This document shows positions 23,854 through 37,400 of a stretch of DNA of 64,000 nucleotides, one piece after another (the stretch's first letter is position 1; each line of letters opens with the position of its first letter). The stretch lies in NCBI RefSeq assembly GCF_019175285.1, contig NC_056524.1, positions 102,191,351 to 102,255,350 on the forward strand, written 5' to 3'. The notes beneath the pieces were generated by a model. The model was not told where the DNA came from. It searched no databases and was given only the letters and a program-made list of their open reading frames with translations. Both the position numbers and the translations under genes were made by a program. This stretch comes from Sceloporus undulatus (Eukaryota; Chordata; Lepidosauria; Squamata; Phrynosomatidae).

Positions 23854-23923
23854 TAAAGCATGAAGGCTACATTAGGGATTTCCTGTGCTGTTATTCTGCC
23901 ATTCTTCTATGTGCTCCAATCAG
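23854..23923 (+). CDS. IL1RL2: IL1RL2 exon with start codon and signal peptide
   Basis: The acceptor TGTGTGTGTAG ends at 23853 and ATG is at 23860. 21 codons read MKATLGISCAVILPFFYVLQS, shown here as MKATLGISC followed by AVILPFFYVLQS, a good secretion signal. The donor GTGGGT at 23924 gives phase 1, matching the next exon, which then starts EKCVYQE with the conserved N-terminal Cys. Bases 23854-23859 are 5' UTR; further upstream UTR exons were not identified. Confidence 0.85.
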
Positions 23924-26900
23924 GTGGGTACTAATGATTGGTAACAGAATTTGTTGTAAATTTTCCTTGTTATAGAAAGAGAATATTAAGTAACAGTGAA
24001 AAACAGTTGTCTTTTTACTTCATGCTCAAATACTCTTTGCTACAAATGCTGACTTTGAAAAGATATTGTTATGTGAAAATAGATAGATTTAAATGGACAC
24101 AGAAAAGCAGCAGCAACAACAACACTATGGAATGCATGGTAGGATAGTTGTGAGTTAAACTGCATCCACACTGCAGAAATAGTCCAGGTTGACATCACTT
24201 TAACTGTCATGGCTCAGTGTTATGGAATTCTGTGAACTGCAGTTTGTTGTAGCACCAGAGCTTCTCTGAGAAGGCTAAATGTCTCACAAAACTACAATTC
24301 CCAAGATTCCCAGCATTGACCCATGGCAGCTAAAGTGGTCTCAACCTGGATTATTTCTGCAGTGCAGATGCAGCCTTAGATGAAATATTGATCTTGCCTT
24401 TAAATTACTCTTCAATTCTATATAGAATATGCACCTAATTTGCATAGGCAACCATCTATTCCACAATTTGACTGTTGTGAAGCATATGTTTATTGGCAGA
24501 GACCTGAGATAGTTTCTGTCTGTAAAGTTTCACCATGAGAGAACTAGAATAATATCTCTGGTCGGAGGTCGCACTGGCTTTTTGATTTCATTCACCAAGC
24601 CATTTGCCAAATTTTATTGTCATTTGTCCTATGACAACTTGCCCCTTGAAGCCAGTCATTAGCACAGTGGCCAAAATTAAGTCCTAGATGCCAACATGGA
24701 TATCCAATAGCATTTTGCCAAAATTTCTTTCAGCTGTGTGACCCTTTTACTTTTTAAGATTTGAGATCAAGACAGACATATATAAGTAGAGTAATAGTAT
24801 GGCTAAAGCAGAGCTACCCTATTATGGTTAACCTTTGTTCTGATTTGTACTTGCTTTACCCTTTGTCCCATTATTTTGCTACTCTTTTAACTTTTGGAGA
24901 ATGAGCAGCAAAGGAGTCATGAGAGACAAAAGAACCTCCTCCTAACAAGCTTGTTATTTCTAGTGCCTGGGTATAAATGTTTGCTTGCTGTTTTAAGAGT
25001 CAAGTTTGAAAGGCCCATAGACTTTCTTGTAATATTGTTTCAGACACTAGACAGATAACTTAGAAAAAGTGTATATTACTTTAACTAAGCAGTGACTTAG
25101 TTAAAACCTGGTATAAAACCAAGAGGTCTTCAGAGCTAATTGGACTCTTCTCAGGATACACAAGCAGCAATAGCTATTTCCATGGGAAAACAAGCAATTT
25201 GGGTGCTGATTTGTTGGAGCCATTTTACTCCAGGTCAAGTTTGCTTACTGTTCATAACAGCTTTTTCAAAAGACGGATGGGGACAGAAAGGGCAACTCCC
25301 CCAAGGCCAGCCCCATCGCACTCCGCACCTCCCATCCAGCTAACCCGATTTCAAAGGCTGTCGTTCCTATTTAAATGCTCCGGTTCCTGTCCCGATTCAA
25401 GGGAAAAATTCAAGGGACCCTTCTATTTTTTTAACCCGTGTTAAATGACGAAAACACGAATCAAATTTATAAACCGCTGTACGATTCGATTTCTAGTGGG
25501 GACGATTGCGTGTTGCTCTAGAACTGTTCTAGATTTAATTCGGTTTCTAATAGGAACGATGTACCTTGGATTCGATTTGTAACACGGAGTATAAGCAAGT
25601 GAGAACACCCCCTATGAAATGAATGCTGGATATAATTCTTAAAGTTTATTGTACTCTCCACAGATGCCAAAGAACGATTTCAACAACAATGGTACTTAAA
25701 TGCTCAAAAAGGGGAGGTTTGCTTATTTAAAAAAGGGAATTCAGTTCATTATTTAATTTCAAGATAATATTTTGTTCCAGATCCTAGAATTTGTCAGTCT
25801 TATTAGTGATAATGAACAATACTTATATATGTAGTCTCGGATCCTAAAATAAGTTAATTAAACATATCCATACATAGAGGTAGCAATGTTGAGGATTCTA
25901 AAAAACAAATTCCAAACTCCATAGTGTGGAAAAGCCTTTACAATGCCAACGAAAAAGGCACACAATTCTCTGTGCAAGCTTTTGAAATCACATGCTTATA
26001 TCCTATTAAGTGTGTTTTGCATGGTAGCCTTACACTGTGGTCCTATGCATGCTTAGCTAGACAACACAGTGGGACTTACTTCTACAATCATGTACATGAA
26101 AGCCAGGTTATTAAACCCTTTGGTCATCCAAGGAACACCATGCTTCCAGTAATCTGATGTGCATGTATGGGGAGAGAAGTACAGGAGATATGTATGGGAA
26201 TTGAAAGTCTCTGCAGCCCATTGAGTACCTTGAATTGTAATATAGAAACAATATGTGGGTGACATGATGCAGAGCAAAGAACAGTCCCAAGATATGAGAT
26301 GGTTGCCTGAAATTCATACAGATGGTTGTCTGAAATTCATGCATAATAACCAGGACAACTACATTTGCAACCTTCTAGTAGCCTCTTTCTAGTTGCATGT
26401 TATCATGGATAGCTATTATTTTCTCTTTTACATGTACTTCAGACTCAAGATTTCACATATTCAGATTTTAATTTCATTCCTTCTCTGCAGAGAAATGTGT
26501 TTATCAGGAGAAAAATATGTATCAGAAGCGTGTTGAAGAAGGAGAGATTCTTGGAATTGATTGTCTTTTGTACACCATGCCGTATCATCAGCATACAAAC
26601 TATACCATCCACTGGTACATAAATGGAAGCAAAACTCCCATAACTAAACAGAATTCATCAAGAGTTCATCAGCAAGATAGTGTGCTTTTGTTTCTTCCTG
26701 CAACATACAACGATTCTGGATCATATCAATGCATTACACAGTGAGGGCTTGTATTTATCTGTATTGCTTTTGGGCAGTGTGGACTGTGTATGTGATGAAT
26801 CATTTTTAGTCATCCAGTAACCATTTGAATCATTTGTATGTAGTAAATCATAGAGAAGCAAACCCCTGACTGGGAAAGTATTCTATAGAGAAGCTGAAGA

Positions 26901-29900
26901 TAAGGCTTTAAGCTATTATTAAATGTCTCCCTTTTGATATGTCTGTATGATGAAGTTTGTATTCAGAACATCCTTAATCTGGCAGAAATTGGGAGAATTA
27001 AAGTCATTTTAACAAATATGCTTGTATATGCTTAGTTACAGGAATTCAAGAAGATGTTACAATTTCCACATAGCCGTTCTCAACAACAGTGCTTCACTAT
27101 GTTTTAATGAGAAGCTCTTCTATAAGCAAACGATACCAATATCAACAAATGCAAAGCTTGTGTGCAATTACATGGATTATGCAGGGCAAGAGACAGATGA
27201 TTTGTCCATCAACTGGTATAAGGTATTGATTTTATAGGATTTTTTCCTGCAGCACAGTTAGCAATAATGCCTAACTAATGCTATAATGCCACATGATGGT
27301 GTGAGCTCCTATAACTAGTCCCAGCTTCTGCCAACCTAGCAGTTCGAAAGCATGCAAATGCAAATAGATAAATAGGTACCACTCTGCTGGGAAGGCAAAC
27401 AGCATTCTGTGCAATCATGGAGGCCACTTGATCCCAGAATAGTATCTGGCAATGCTGGCTCTTCAGCTTAGTAACGGAGATGAGCACCGCCCCCTATGGT
27501 CGGACATAACTTGAAAACATTGTCAATGGGAAATATCTTTACCTTTAATGCTATAATATTTTGACATCGGATTCCCAATCGTACATTTCTATTGTAAGGC
27601 TAACTCTGCAGTGGAGGTATCTGTAATTGGGAAGGAACAGTTAATCTGTTCTTTGATGACTGATCTTCTAGACATTTTCCTGGAATTATTAAAATAATGC
27701 ATTTCTCCAACTGTATTCTGTAACTATATGTAAACCAGTTGGGGAAGTGTTTTTATGGGACAGTCTGTAGATATAAAGGGATCAAAGCACCTGTTCTGCT
27801 TGATAATTCTCTTTACATGTGTCCATACTGTACAGTGGGCCCTTCCTTTATGTGGGGGAACTGTTCCGACCCCCGTTCCATTCTGACCCCCCCAATAAGG
27901 GAAATACTGCATATGGTGGAGCCACATTATAAACAATGGGGCTTGTATTGGTGGTGCAGTGCAGTGCAGCGCACCCCAGCACGCACCATTACTACTTCTG
28001 GCGCATCTTTCAGCATATGCTAAAAGCCACGTATGGCATGCATGCATATGATGCAGTCACATTGTATTCACTTTTCCTTAAAAGGGGCCACATACATCGT
28101 ATATACTCAACTATAAGTTGACCTCATATATAAGTCGAGGACAAGTTTTGGGGCCAAAATTATGAATTTTGATATGATCCGTGGATAAGTCAAGGGTAAA
28201 ACTTAGGGAAATGTAATGAAGGATGTAAAAGATGAAGCAACAGAAAACAATGCCAAAGAACTTACAAAATCCCAGCAGGCATAACTATTTGTACTCATTC
28301 TAAAGGCTGCATGAGAGAGCAGAAGAGGGTCAAGTTAAACTCTTGATTTTCACCAGGGGATCATTATACAGATGCCAGGATCTGAACCTGGGAGTCCTTG
28401 TAAAGCAAAGCATGCTCTATGCCACTCGGCAACAGACCCTTTCTCAACACTTAATGACAGAGTTTAGATACAATGGGAAGTCATGCTTTCTTACTTTGAT
28501 AATGAGCCACAGGTAGCTAACTATGGTTACAGATGATAAGTTGACCATAAACCCAGGATCTGAAACCATGCGTTGAAACAAACTGCAGTGTGGACATTGC
28601 AGAATCTAGAGGTTGTGAATAATTGAAATCTGAAGTCAAAAGCTTTTGATCTTGTGCTCTGGCACTGAAAAAGAAGAGGAGGAAAATGGGTTATCCCAAG
28701 ACATTCAAAGTTTCCCCCACATCATAGGAAGCTATTAAAGGAGATCCAGGGCTTGGAAAAGAGACTATTCAGAGCAATAACAGTGCCATATGCAGATGTA
28801 AGCCCCACTACTCATGTAGAGTTATTTTCTTTTTGACAATAAGCAACAGTTGTATCCAGGTGACAGAACTGTAAGTGGAATTGTACATCTGTCTTCCACA
28901 GTCAGCATGTTACATATATATATTTTTACTGGCTCAGTGTGTAATTAAAAAGCTATACCTTGTTTGCATTTAGGAATGTAAACCACTACAGGGTGAACGA
29001 TTTGTCTTCTTTGAGTCATATGTTATAATAAAAGATGTGAGAAAAGATGACATGGGAAAATACCAGTGCAAAGGATCCTACAGTTACCTGAGGAATAAAT
29101 ATAACTTCTCAAGGAGCATTCAGGTATCTGTTTTAGGTAAGTGTAATTTTGTACAGGGCAATCACATTTGTTTCCATTCTAATTTTTTGTTGTTGTTTAA
29201 ATACATAGCTCACTTTTCACTTTACAAAGATGTAGCCTTGTTAGTCTGAAAAATCAATATGCAAATGGATCTTGCAGCATTTTTGGGAATAACAAAAAGA
29301 AAGATGGGCATTCCATCTTGGATCTCAGAACAGTGGTCCTTGAATCAAAAATAAAATAATAATAATAATAAAAAAATTCAAAGGAAGATTGAAAAGAGAA
29401 ATAGCAGAATTGGAATGTATCCACAAGTTGCAGTCCATCAACAATGGGTTGAATAGGGACAATGATTTCCTGGCACATTACACACATTATGACACCAGCT
29501 AACTTCCTAGCCTCATGAGGGTGCTCTTGGCTTTTTCATCACATCTCCTTTCTGGTTCCGACACTACATCTCGATACTCATTCATATGGTTATCCACTCA
29601 CCTTGACTCAGTAACATCTTTCCTCCTGCCTTGTCCCACACCAAACATAGTTAAAACTGAACTTGTCACCTCAAAACAAAAACAGCTTCATTTATATACT
29701 GCTTCATACTGAACTAATAGTGTCTAAATGGTTTACAACTGTAAGCTAATTACCCCCAACAATCTGGGTACTCATTTTAGCGACCTCGGATGGAGGTAAG
29801 CCTTAGTTGAGCTAGAGCCCTTTTGCTGGTATTGAACTTGCAACCTTATGGTTTTGAGTGTCTGGCTGCAGTACAGGCATTTAACCATGTGCCACTAGGG

Positions 29901-31417
29901 CTCATCTCCACTCCCACAAAGTTTTGCATTTCTATGGACATTCTCACACATAGCCTGCAGATATAGGTCTGTCCATGGACTTTCCACTCTACCCCATGCA
30001 TCTAAGGAAGTAGATTCAAGTCTTTGAAAGCTCATACTATCCTCTTTCATTTAATCTCAAAGGTGCTACAAGTTCCCATCACTTTATAGTTTGACTGAGA
30101 TAATACACATACAACCACCATTAAAAGTTAAGTTGATATCATAATCTAGTACACTGAATGAATACATGGGACAGAGGGACAACATAGTGTCATTACATCC
30201 ATCCACTTCAAAAGGACTGAATCACTTCATCTTTTCTGCCTCCCCACTCCCAATCACGATCTGGAAAGATCAATGATAAGTGCAAGTTTTGCATACAGGA
30301 GGCAGGGATCCCAAATACCACCTGTGGCATTTGCAGTTTTAATCATCAGGTTTTTTTTTTATAAGCCCACTCTTCTCTGTACCCTTCTTACCTTAAATGT
30401 ATTATAAAAAGGGATGGGGAAGGAGGAGGAAGGGGAGGGAAAGTAAAGTAAAAAGTGGAATGGGAAGGGTTCAAAGAGAGGAAGGGAGGGAGAAATCAAG
30501 AGAAAAAGAAATGAGAGAAGGATCTGAGGGAAAAAATTGACTTAATTATCGAAGAGTAATACACTAAAGAACTGCAAAGGGGTTCATTGCAGCTCAGCCC
30601 AGATAATATTAGTAGGAAGCAGGAGAGGGTGTTCTCTGCTGTGACACCTCAGTTATGGCTGCTTCTCCCCTTTGAGGCCTGACTAGTGCCAACATTGCTG
30701 TCATGCTTGTTCATTTCAGCTTTTGGGGCCTAATTGGTTTTACACAACACTTGCATATACATGGTTTAAAATCATTTTAAAGTGTTTTAACCAGCTTGAA
30801 TCAATTTGTTTACTATGGACCAGAACAGATGGGCTCTTTCTGGCATGGTGGTGGCGCAACTAGGTTAGGGACTGCGCGGCAACCGCATGGTCCCTAACTC
30901 TAGCATGGACTGGCAGCGCTATAATGGCAGCGCCCCATGTACATGGGTGCCGTCATAATGACGTAATGGATGCATAGCATCTTTACAGGTTCTTTTTACT
31001 TCAGAGTGACAATGCACAGTTTGGGCACTGTGCAGTCCCTCCGGAGTAAAAACAGGCGCCTTTGCACTTCTCGACGGTCTTTACTGTGCCTTTTGTTAAA
31101 CTATGTAATACATTTTTAGCCTTTTACAATCATTTTTATTGCCTATACTGTCTTAAATATATCAAATTGTTTTGGTTGTTCCTCACCCTGAGAAGGTGAG
31201 GTGTAAATATTCAATTAAAAATTTATATGATAGTTGTATATTACACAGTGATATACAATAGAAATAAATATAATCAATATGAATGAGAAATTATTGAAGA
31301 GAGTCATAATATAGTCCCACATTCCAAAAAATGGTCCAGACCTACAAGTCTGGGGGAGGTTACCTGCCTCTCAGGGGGTGTGATCCAGTGCATATGTGTA
31401 TGCACATAGCGATGTGG

Positions 31418-31448
<31 letters not shown>

Positions 31449-34400
31449 TTGTGGAAATAAAGAAATGTCACTGACTTCTCTCATTTCTAGGAATTGAGAG
31501 GAAGAGAACTGAAATTCTGTATCCTAGAAACCACACCATTGAAGCTGAACTTGGTAAGTCTTTTAGTTGCTTTCTTATTTTAATAGAAAATCTGTAGAAT
31601 TGGTTAAAATAGGCAGCATCCCTTTCCAATGTGCAACTGCACTCATCCCTCCACATTCGCTGGAGTTGGGGCACAGAACCCCCATTAATGTGGAAAAACC
31701 ACAAACAACAAAAACACTATGTTTTTACTTGAGAAAACACCTCTCTAGGAATCTCTAGGTCCTCCAGTGCAACTTTGTGGTCAACATCTGTCAGACATTG
31801 ACCATAGTATTGTGCTAGAAGAGCTACAAATGCTTAGTGGAGTCTTTTCTTTAGGAATCTCTAGGTCCTTCAGTGCGACTTTTGGTTAATGTTGACCATA
31901 GAGTTGCATTGGAGGACCTAGATATTTCTAGAGAAAACATTAATAAAATCCTTGAATAATCAAATCTGCAAAAATCAAATCCGCAAATGCGGAGAGATGA
32001 GTGTATACTTTAATCATTGATTAAAATTTAGATAATTACAGTTTTTAACCATCGTTTACTGGCACTAAAAATGAACAGTGCAATATCTTATCCCCCCTCC
32101 CACCAGTTCTTTTATTCTAAATGTTGGAGATGGTTTATTAGAGGTTTCTGATGACCATTTTGTGCTACCAATTTTGCAGGATCCAACATATTTACAGAGT
32201 GCAATGTGTCAAGTTCTAAAGACACTTTTATTTCTATTTCCTGGATTGTCAATGACACTCTTGTGGATTTTCTTTATAATGGTAGAATTAAAGAAGGATA
32301 TCAGTAAGTACACATGTTTCATAAGTAAGTAAAATTTGACTTATTTTGTTATTGAATCCATTGGATCCTATGAATAATAATTTCATGCTTGTAATTTACA
32401 AACCTGCAGAGCCAGGATTCAGCAAAGTGTTGATAATTTGTTCTAAAAGATTTACAAAATAGTTGCCCCCCTCAAAACATTCAATTTTCCCTACAATACC
32501 TCCCTTAAAGATTTTTGTCATCTAAAATAAGTGACAGCAATGTTTTTTCTCTCTCAAAAAGAACAGAAATGTATTTTAAGGAATAAAAGAGAGGATGGGT
32601 CTACGCTGGCCAGAATACTCTGGGAGCAGCCCTGAAACTGCACCAAATTCACCATTAGCTAGGAACTCTGGAGCAGCTCTGGGTGGCTGTTCAGTCACAC
32701 ATGTGAATCAAGCAGGACATGTTGTAAACAGCCATCCGGAGTGATAAAGAACTCCAGCGTCCTGTCTATACTTTCACACATCTTCTCCAAAACACGCAAT
32801 TCATGTTGTAATGGCTTAAAGATTAATCCAAAAACTTTCAGCCTATTGATTTTAGAAGACAGTGGTCTTCTAAGCTGTGCAAGAAAATAGTCTTAATCAA
32901 GGGAGCATCACACTACAAATGGCGTAGTTGTAATTGAACTGCTCTCATTGATTGAGCTGTTCTCTTGACATCCTTGTGAGCGGCAAACACAGCACTGTCT
33001 CTTCTCATTGTATCTGCTCAGAAACTGTCATGAAATGGTTCACACAAACACTCACCTATTGGGCCAACCAAATGGAAAAAATACACATTACAAGCCTTTG
33101 AAGCTTCACTGGCATCTTCACCAGGCAAAGATGTTAAAAATCATATGGGGAGGGGGGGGGAAGGCCATATTAGTCTCAAGAATGCATTTTGTCAAGATGT
33201 GGCTATTCTCAGTTCAAATGGTTCTGGAGCGAAATCCATGCAGTTGGGCTCCTCCACCTGGCCATATGGGCACTTCAGGAAATAAAGATGTTTTAAATTT
33301 CTTTGGATCGCGGGAGGAGCAGCTTCTTTTGTCAGTCGAACTTAAAAATTCTTTTAATCACTGTTTTGTGGATTTTGGATGCTATTGTATTTTGCCACAT
33401 GGCCAACACAGCTACCCCTGGATATTACTCACCTACTGGTGAGGGTTCTACAGCTGTCTTTTCAGGACTGAGCTAGTTACCTCTGTGTTTCCAGCTTCAA
33501 ATCAAAGTGTTTGTGGTTACATTGGAAGCCCTGAATGATTTTGGGTTCAAGGTTACCTTGGGGGCTGCTTCTTCTCATACCAGCCTGCTCACACCCCAAA
33601 TCCTGATAAAGAGACCTTTCTCTGGTCATGTTCCTAACTACAGCAGAGACATGGTTGATGGAAACAAGATGGAGGAGAATTTCACAGTATGACTATTTTT
33701 CAGTAACCATACTGTGGAAGTATTTTCCTCAGGAAGCTAGGTTGATAGTAAAATACTCTTTCATTGTATTTTGCAGTAATGGTGAAGGCATCTTCATTTA
33801 ACAGGCATTTGATTTATGAGATTTTTTTGGTAATGCTTCCTATTACATTTTAATTGTAGTGAATTAAATTGCTGCAGTTTTGGAATGTTATTTTATTTTA
33901 TAATTGGCTTCAACTGGCATGAGCTGCCCTTAGCGGTGCTGAAGGATACAGGTTTTTCTAGAAATATATACAGGTTGAGTCTCCCTTATCTGAAATGCTT
34001 GGGACCAGAAGTGTTTTGGATTTTGCTGTTTTTTGGATTTTGGAATATTTGCATATACATATACAGATCTTGGAGATGGGACCCAGGTCTAAACATGAAA
34101 TTTATTTATGTTTCATATAGCTGGAAGGTTACTTCATACACAACATTTTAAATAATTTTGTACATGAAACAAAGTTTAAGCCCATTGAAACATCATAAAG
34201 CAAAGTGGTCACTATCTCAGCTATCCATGTGGGCAATTTTGGATTTTGGAATTCCAGATAAGGGAGACTCCTTAAACTTTTACAAAAATGTGTTCCATTA
34301 CTGCACACGCTGCAGATTTCACAGCATATAAAAACCAAGATAGCACAATTGCATGAGAAGGCTCTATCAGTGCTGATTCCTGCATATATACATAAGTGCA

Positions 34401-37400
34401 GAAATGGCTTAGGTTTAGTCCACATAGTAATTAATTCAGGGCCCTGTGTGTGTGTTTGTGGGTTTGTGTGTATATATACTGTATATAGCACCCCTTCGCC
34501 CCAAACAAGCCCAATGATGGCTCTTTAGTGCACATTTTCAGTGTGTGCTTTCTTTGCTACTTTTTGAGACAGAGATGACTATCCCATTGATGGAGGGCAG
34601 CTCTCTGTGGTGCCTCTGAACATTACAAAGTTGCAGAATGACGATTATGGTCAGCTGTTTGTTTGTCGCGCTGGTCCAGTTGCTGCATACATCTCCATAC
34701 AACAGCCAAGTATGTAATCTAATTTGTATTAGTGCAAACACATGATTGTGAAGCATATAAATTAATGAGAAAAAGGGAAAGATATTGACTTGCAAAGGAA
34801 TTGAAAAACTATAGGATTTCCAGTATCTGAAATATTCTACACAGGGGGAAGAGGAGTGAAATGAGTAGAGGCATCCATACCTGTAAGCAAGTCTTGTTGG
34901 TTACAGTAATATCTCTTTCCAATATGTGGATAATTTGCAACAATAGTTTAATTGTGCTTGAATATGGATTATATCATATGTTTATTATATTTCCGTGTCT
35001 CAGCTTGTACACTGCAGTTTCCAAACTCAATTTTGGTGTGGAAAAGAAAAATTCCTGAAATGTTGATGTTGCATATCTAAAAACAAAACAAAAATTCATT
35101 TAAAGTTAACTAACAGTTAGCAATACCTGTGGTTGCTGTCTTGAGAAACATACTCTCAGATCTGTACATGTAGTTCTCATTTTGACAAAGAGCCACTCTT
35201 TCACAATCTGTTTTTTTTTTTTTTAAAGGGAGGGGGAGAGTGCATTTCAAAAGCATCTCTTCATACAGAAGAGGGCAGAGTTTGCTTAGATGAGGCATTT
35301 TATGGTGCAGCATGTAAAGCGAGTGTGAAGGGAGCTCTCCTTTTACCTTGAAAGGATGTTGAAAGTACATCCATGCCTGCAAAAAGAGTTATGAATTTAC
35401 AAGGACAAAACAGAAACAAATAACAAGGGTTACTTGACATATACTAACTGTTGCCTTACACAGTCTTTTTTCTCTTTTACCTTGACCAGGGGTCTAGATT
35501 TTCACACAGTTATAGCACTATGATTTCACTTTGGATTTACATTTTAGGAAATAATATTTAGATTATTATTTTTTTACCAGAGAGCTCTAGTGTCTCACCA
35601 AACTACGAACTCTAGAATTCCATCAAATGCAACCGTTATATTTACAGTGAAAGCATTATTATTATTAGGGCCCAAGAGTATGGTGACTATTAACACATTA
35701 CATGGATATTGGCAGATAAAATGAATTTAAAAATGAATAAAATTTAAATTTGGAATTAATCCTTCTGTGTGATAGAAAAACATTTTCAGTGTGTCAATGC
35801 TATAAAAACTACTTTTTGCAGATTTTGGTGCCCAGTGTGCTACTTTATCTGAGAGTTTAGAAAATTTACATTTTTAGACTAAAGTTACCAGAATTTCCCA
35901 ACCAACCTGGGCAGCGGCCTTACACATCTGTCATTTCCAGCACTGCTTTATTCTTTGCCTCTTGTGCAACTGGAAGGCAAACCAGAATCATTTATACACA
36001 CACACAGACACACATGTTTTTGCTTCAAGTATGTTTGAGTATGATGCCATTTCTAAGGTTTTTCTTTTTTCTTTTCTAATTCAGCCAATAATCTTACAGG
36101 TCTTGCTGCACTGGTATTGATCATAATTTTTCCCATATTAATCTGCCTGTTATTCAAGATCGAGATTGTACTTTGGTATCGAACGTTATGCCGCCCTCTT
36201 TTCCATAAAACAGGTAATGCTGTACTGTTAACTCTGTCATGCTACAAAAGCGAAAAGAATGCCATATTTATATCCAGGGCAAATAAAAACATGCCACACT
36301 GAATAAATGGGTAGCGTTTGTAATTAAAACTTACAGCAGCATGAATTTCTGTAGATGACAAGATAATTGCTAGCTGCTAAGATTTGAAGCCAGTTATGAT
36401 ATTATGGAAATTTCCACTTCTTTGTAGTTTCCTTTTACATATTTACTGTTAATGACTGAATCCTATCCTATTGATAGGCCCAAGGAAAGTAGAACCATTA
36501 CATCGGTAGGATTTATCAATAAATTGATTCAATATTCAACAGTTGATTCAATTTCTCTACTGTAGTTAGGATTAACCAATGGGATTCAGGTCATTGTCAA
36601 TCCCTCTTCTATATTTTCCTACTGTACACATTACCACAGCATTGTGTGAAAGAACCACAAGAAAGCTGAAACCATGATGTTCAGAGCTAGCCCCAAATAG
36701 TTTGCTGCCTAAAGCAGAACAGGAGATGTCCCACTTCAATCCAGCCACAAGGTGAAGGAAGACAGTCAGCATGCACAGAATTGCCTTGAAAGAAATGATC
36801 TGATAACTAGAAATAATAATAATAAATTCACCCCACTATGCCACCTTCAAGTTCTTCCCACCCCTCTCAAAGCTCTAGGGGTTCTGGGGTCTATTTCCCA
36901 CAATGATACCCCCAACAGTAAAGAAAACAGATAAAAACAAACCAGTAGTGGCCAGAAACCTTGTATTTTTACTTTTAAAAGTTGTGCTTCATGCCCCATT
37001 TTAGAAAGAGAGTTTCCACATATCTGGATATTACCAGGAATACAAATTCTCACTTGTTGCTGATTTATTTTTGGCATTGGGGGGTTCCAAGAGGGGAAAC
37101 TGAGTGCTGTAATAATGGGCTTGGGTAGGCATGTGACCCATGGATGATGTGGTTCCCATCCATGCCATGGAGCCACAGATATGGGCCCCAAAGTACTGAA
37201 GTTGGAGCAGGGATCATGTGGTGTGTACATTGGTAGAAAAACAGTATGGTGTAGTGATTTGAGTGGCTGACTAGGGCTTCTGCCAAACTGCAGAATGAAT
37301 GCAGTTTGATAGTGCTTTAACTGTCCTATGGATTTGTAGTTAGTTGTGGCACCAGAGAAGGGAAAATATTTCACAATACTATAAATCCCAGAATTCTATA

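Noticed and set aside
33008-33442. A 144-residue open frame in IL1RL2 intron 6
   Set aside because: No family resemblance, no splice context, and low-complexity G-runs inside.
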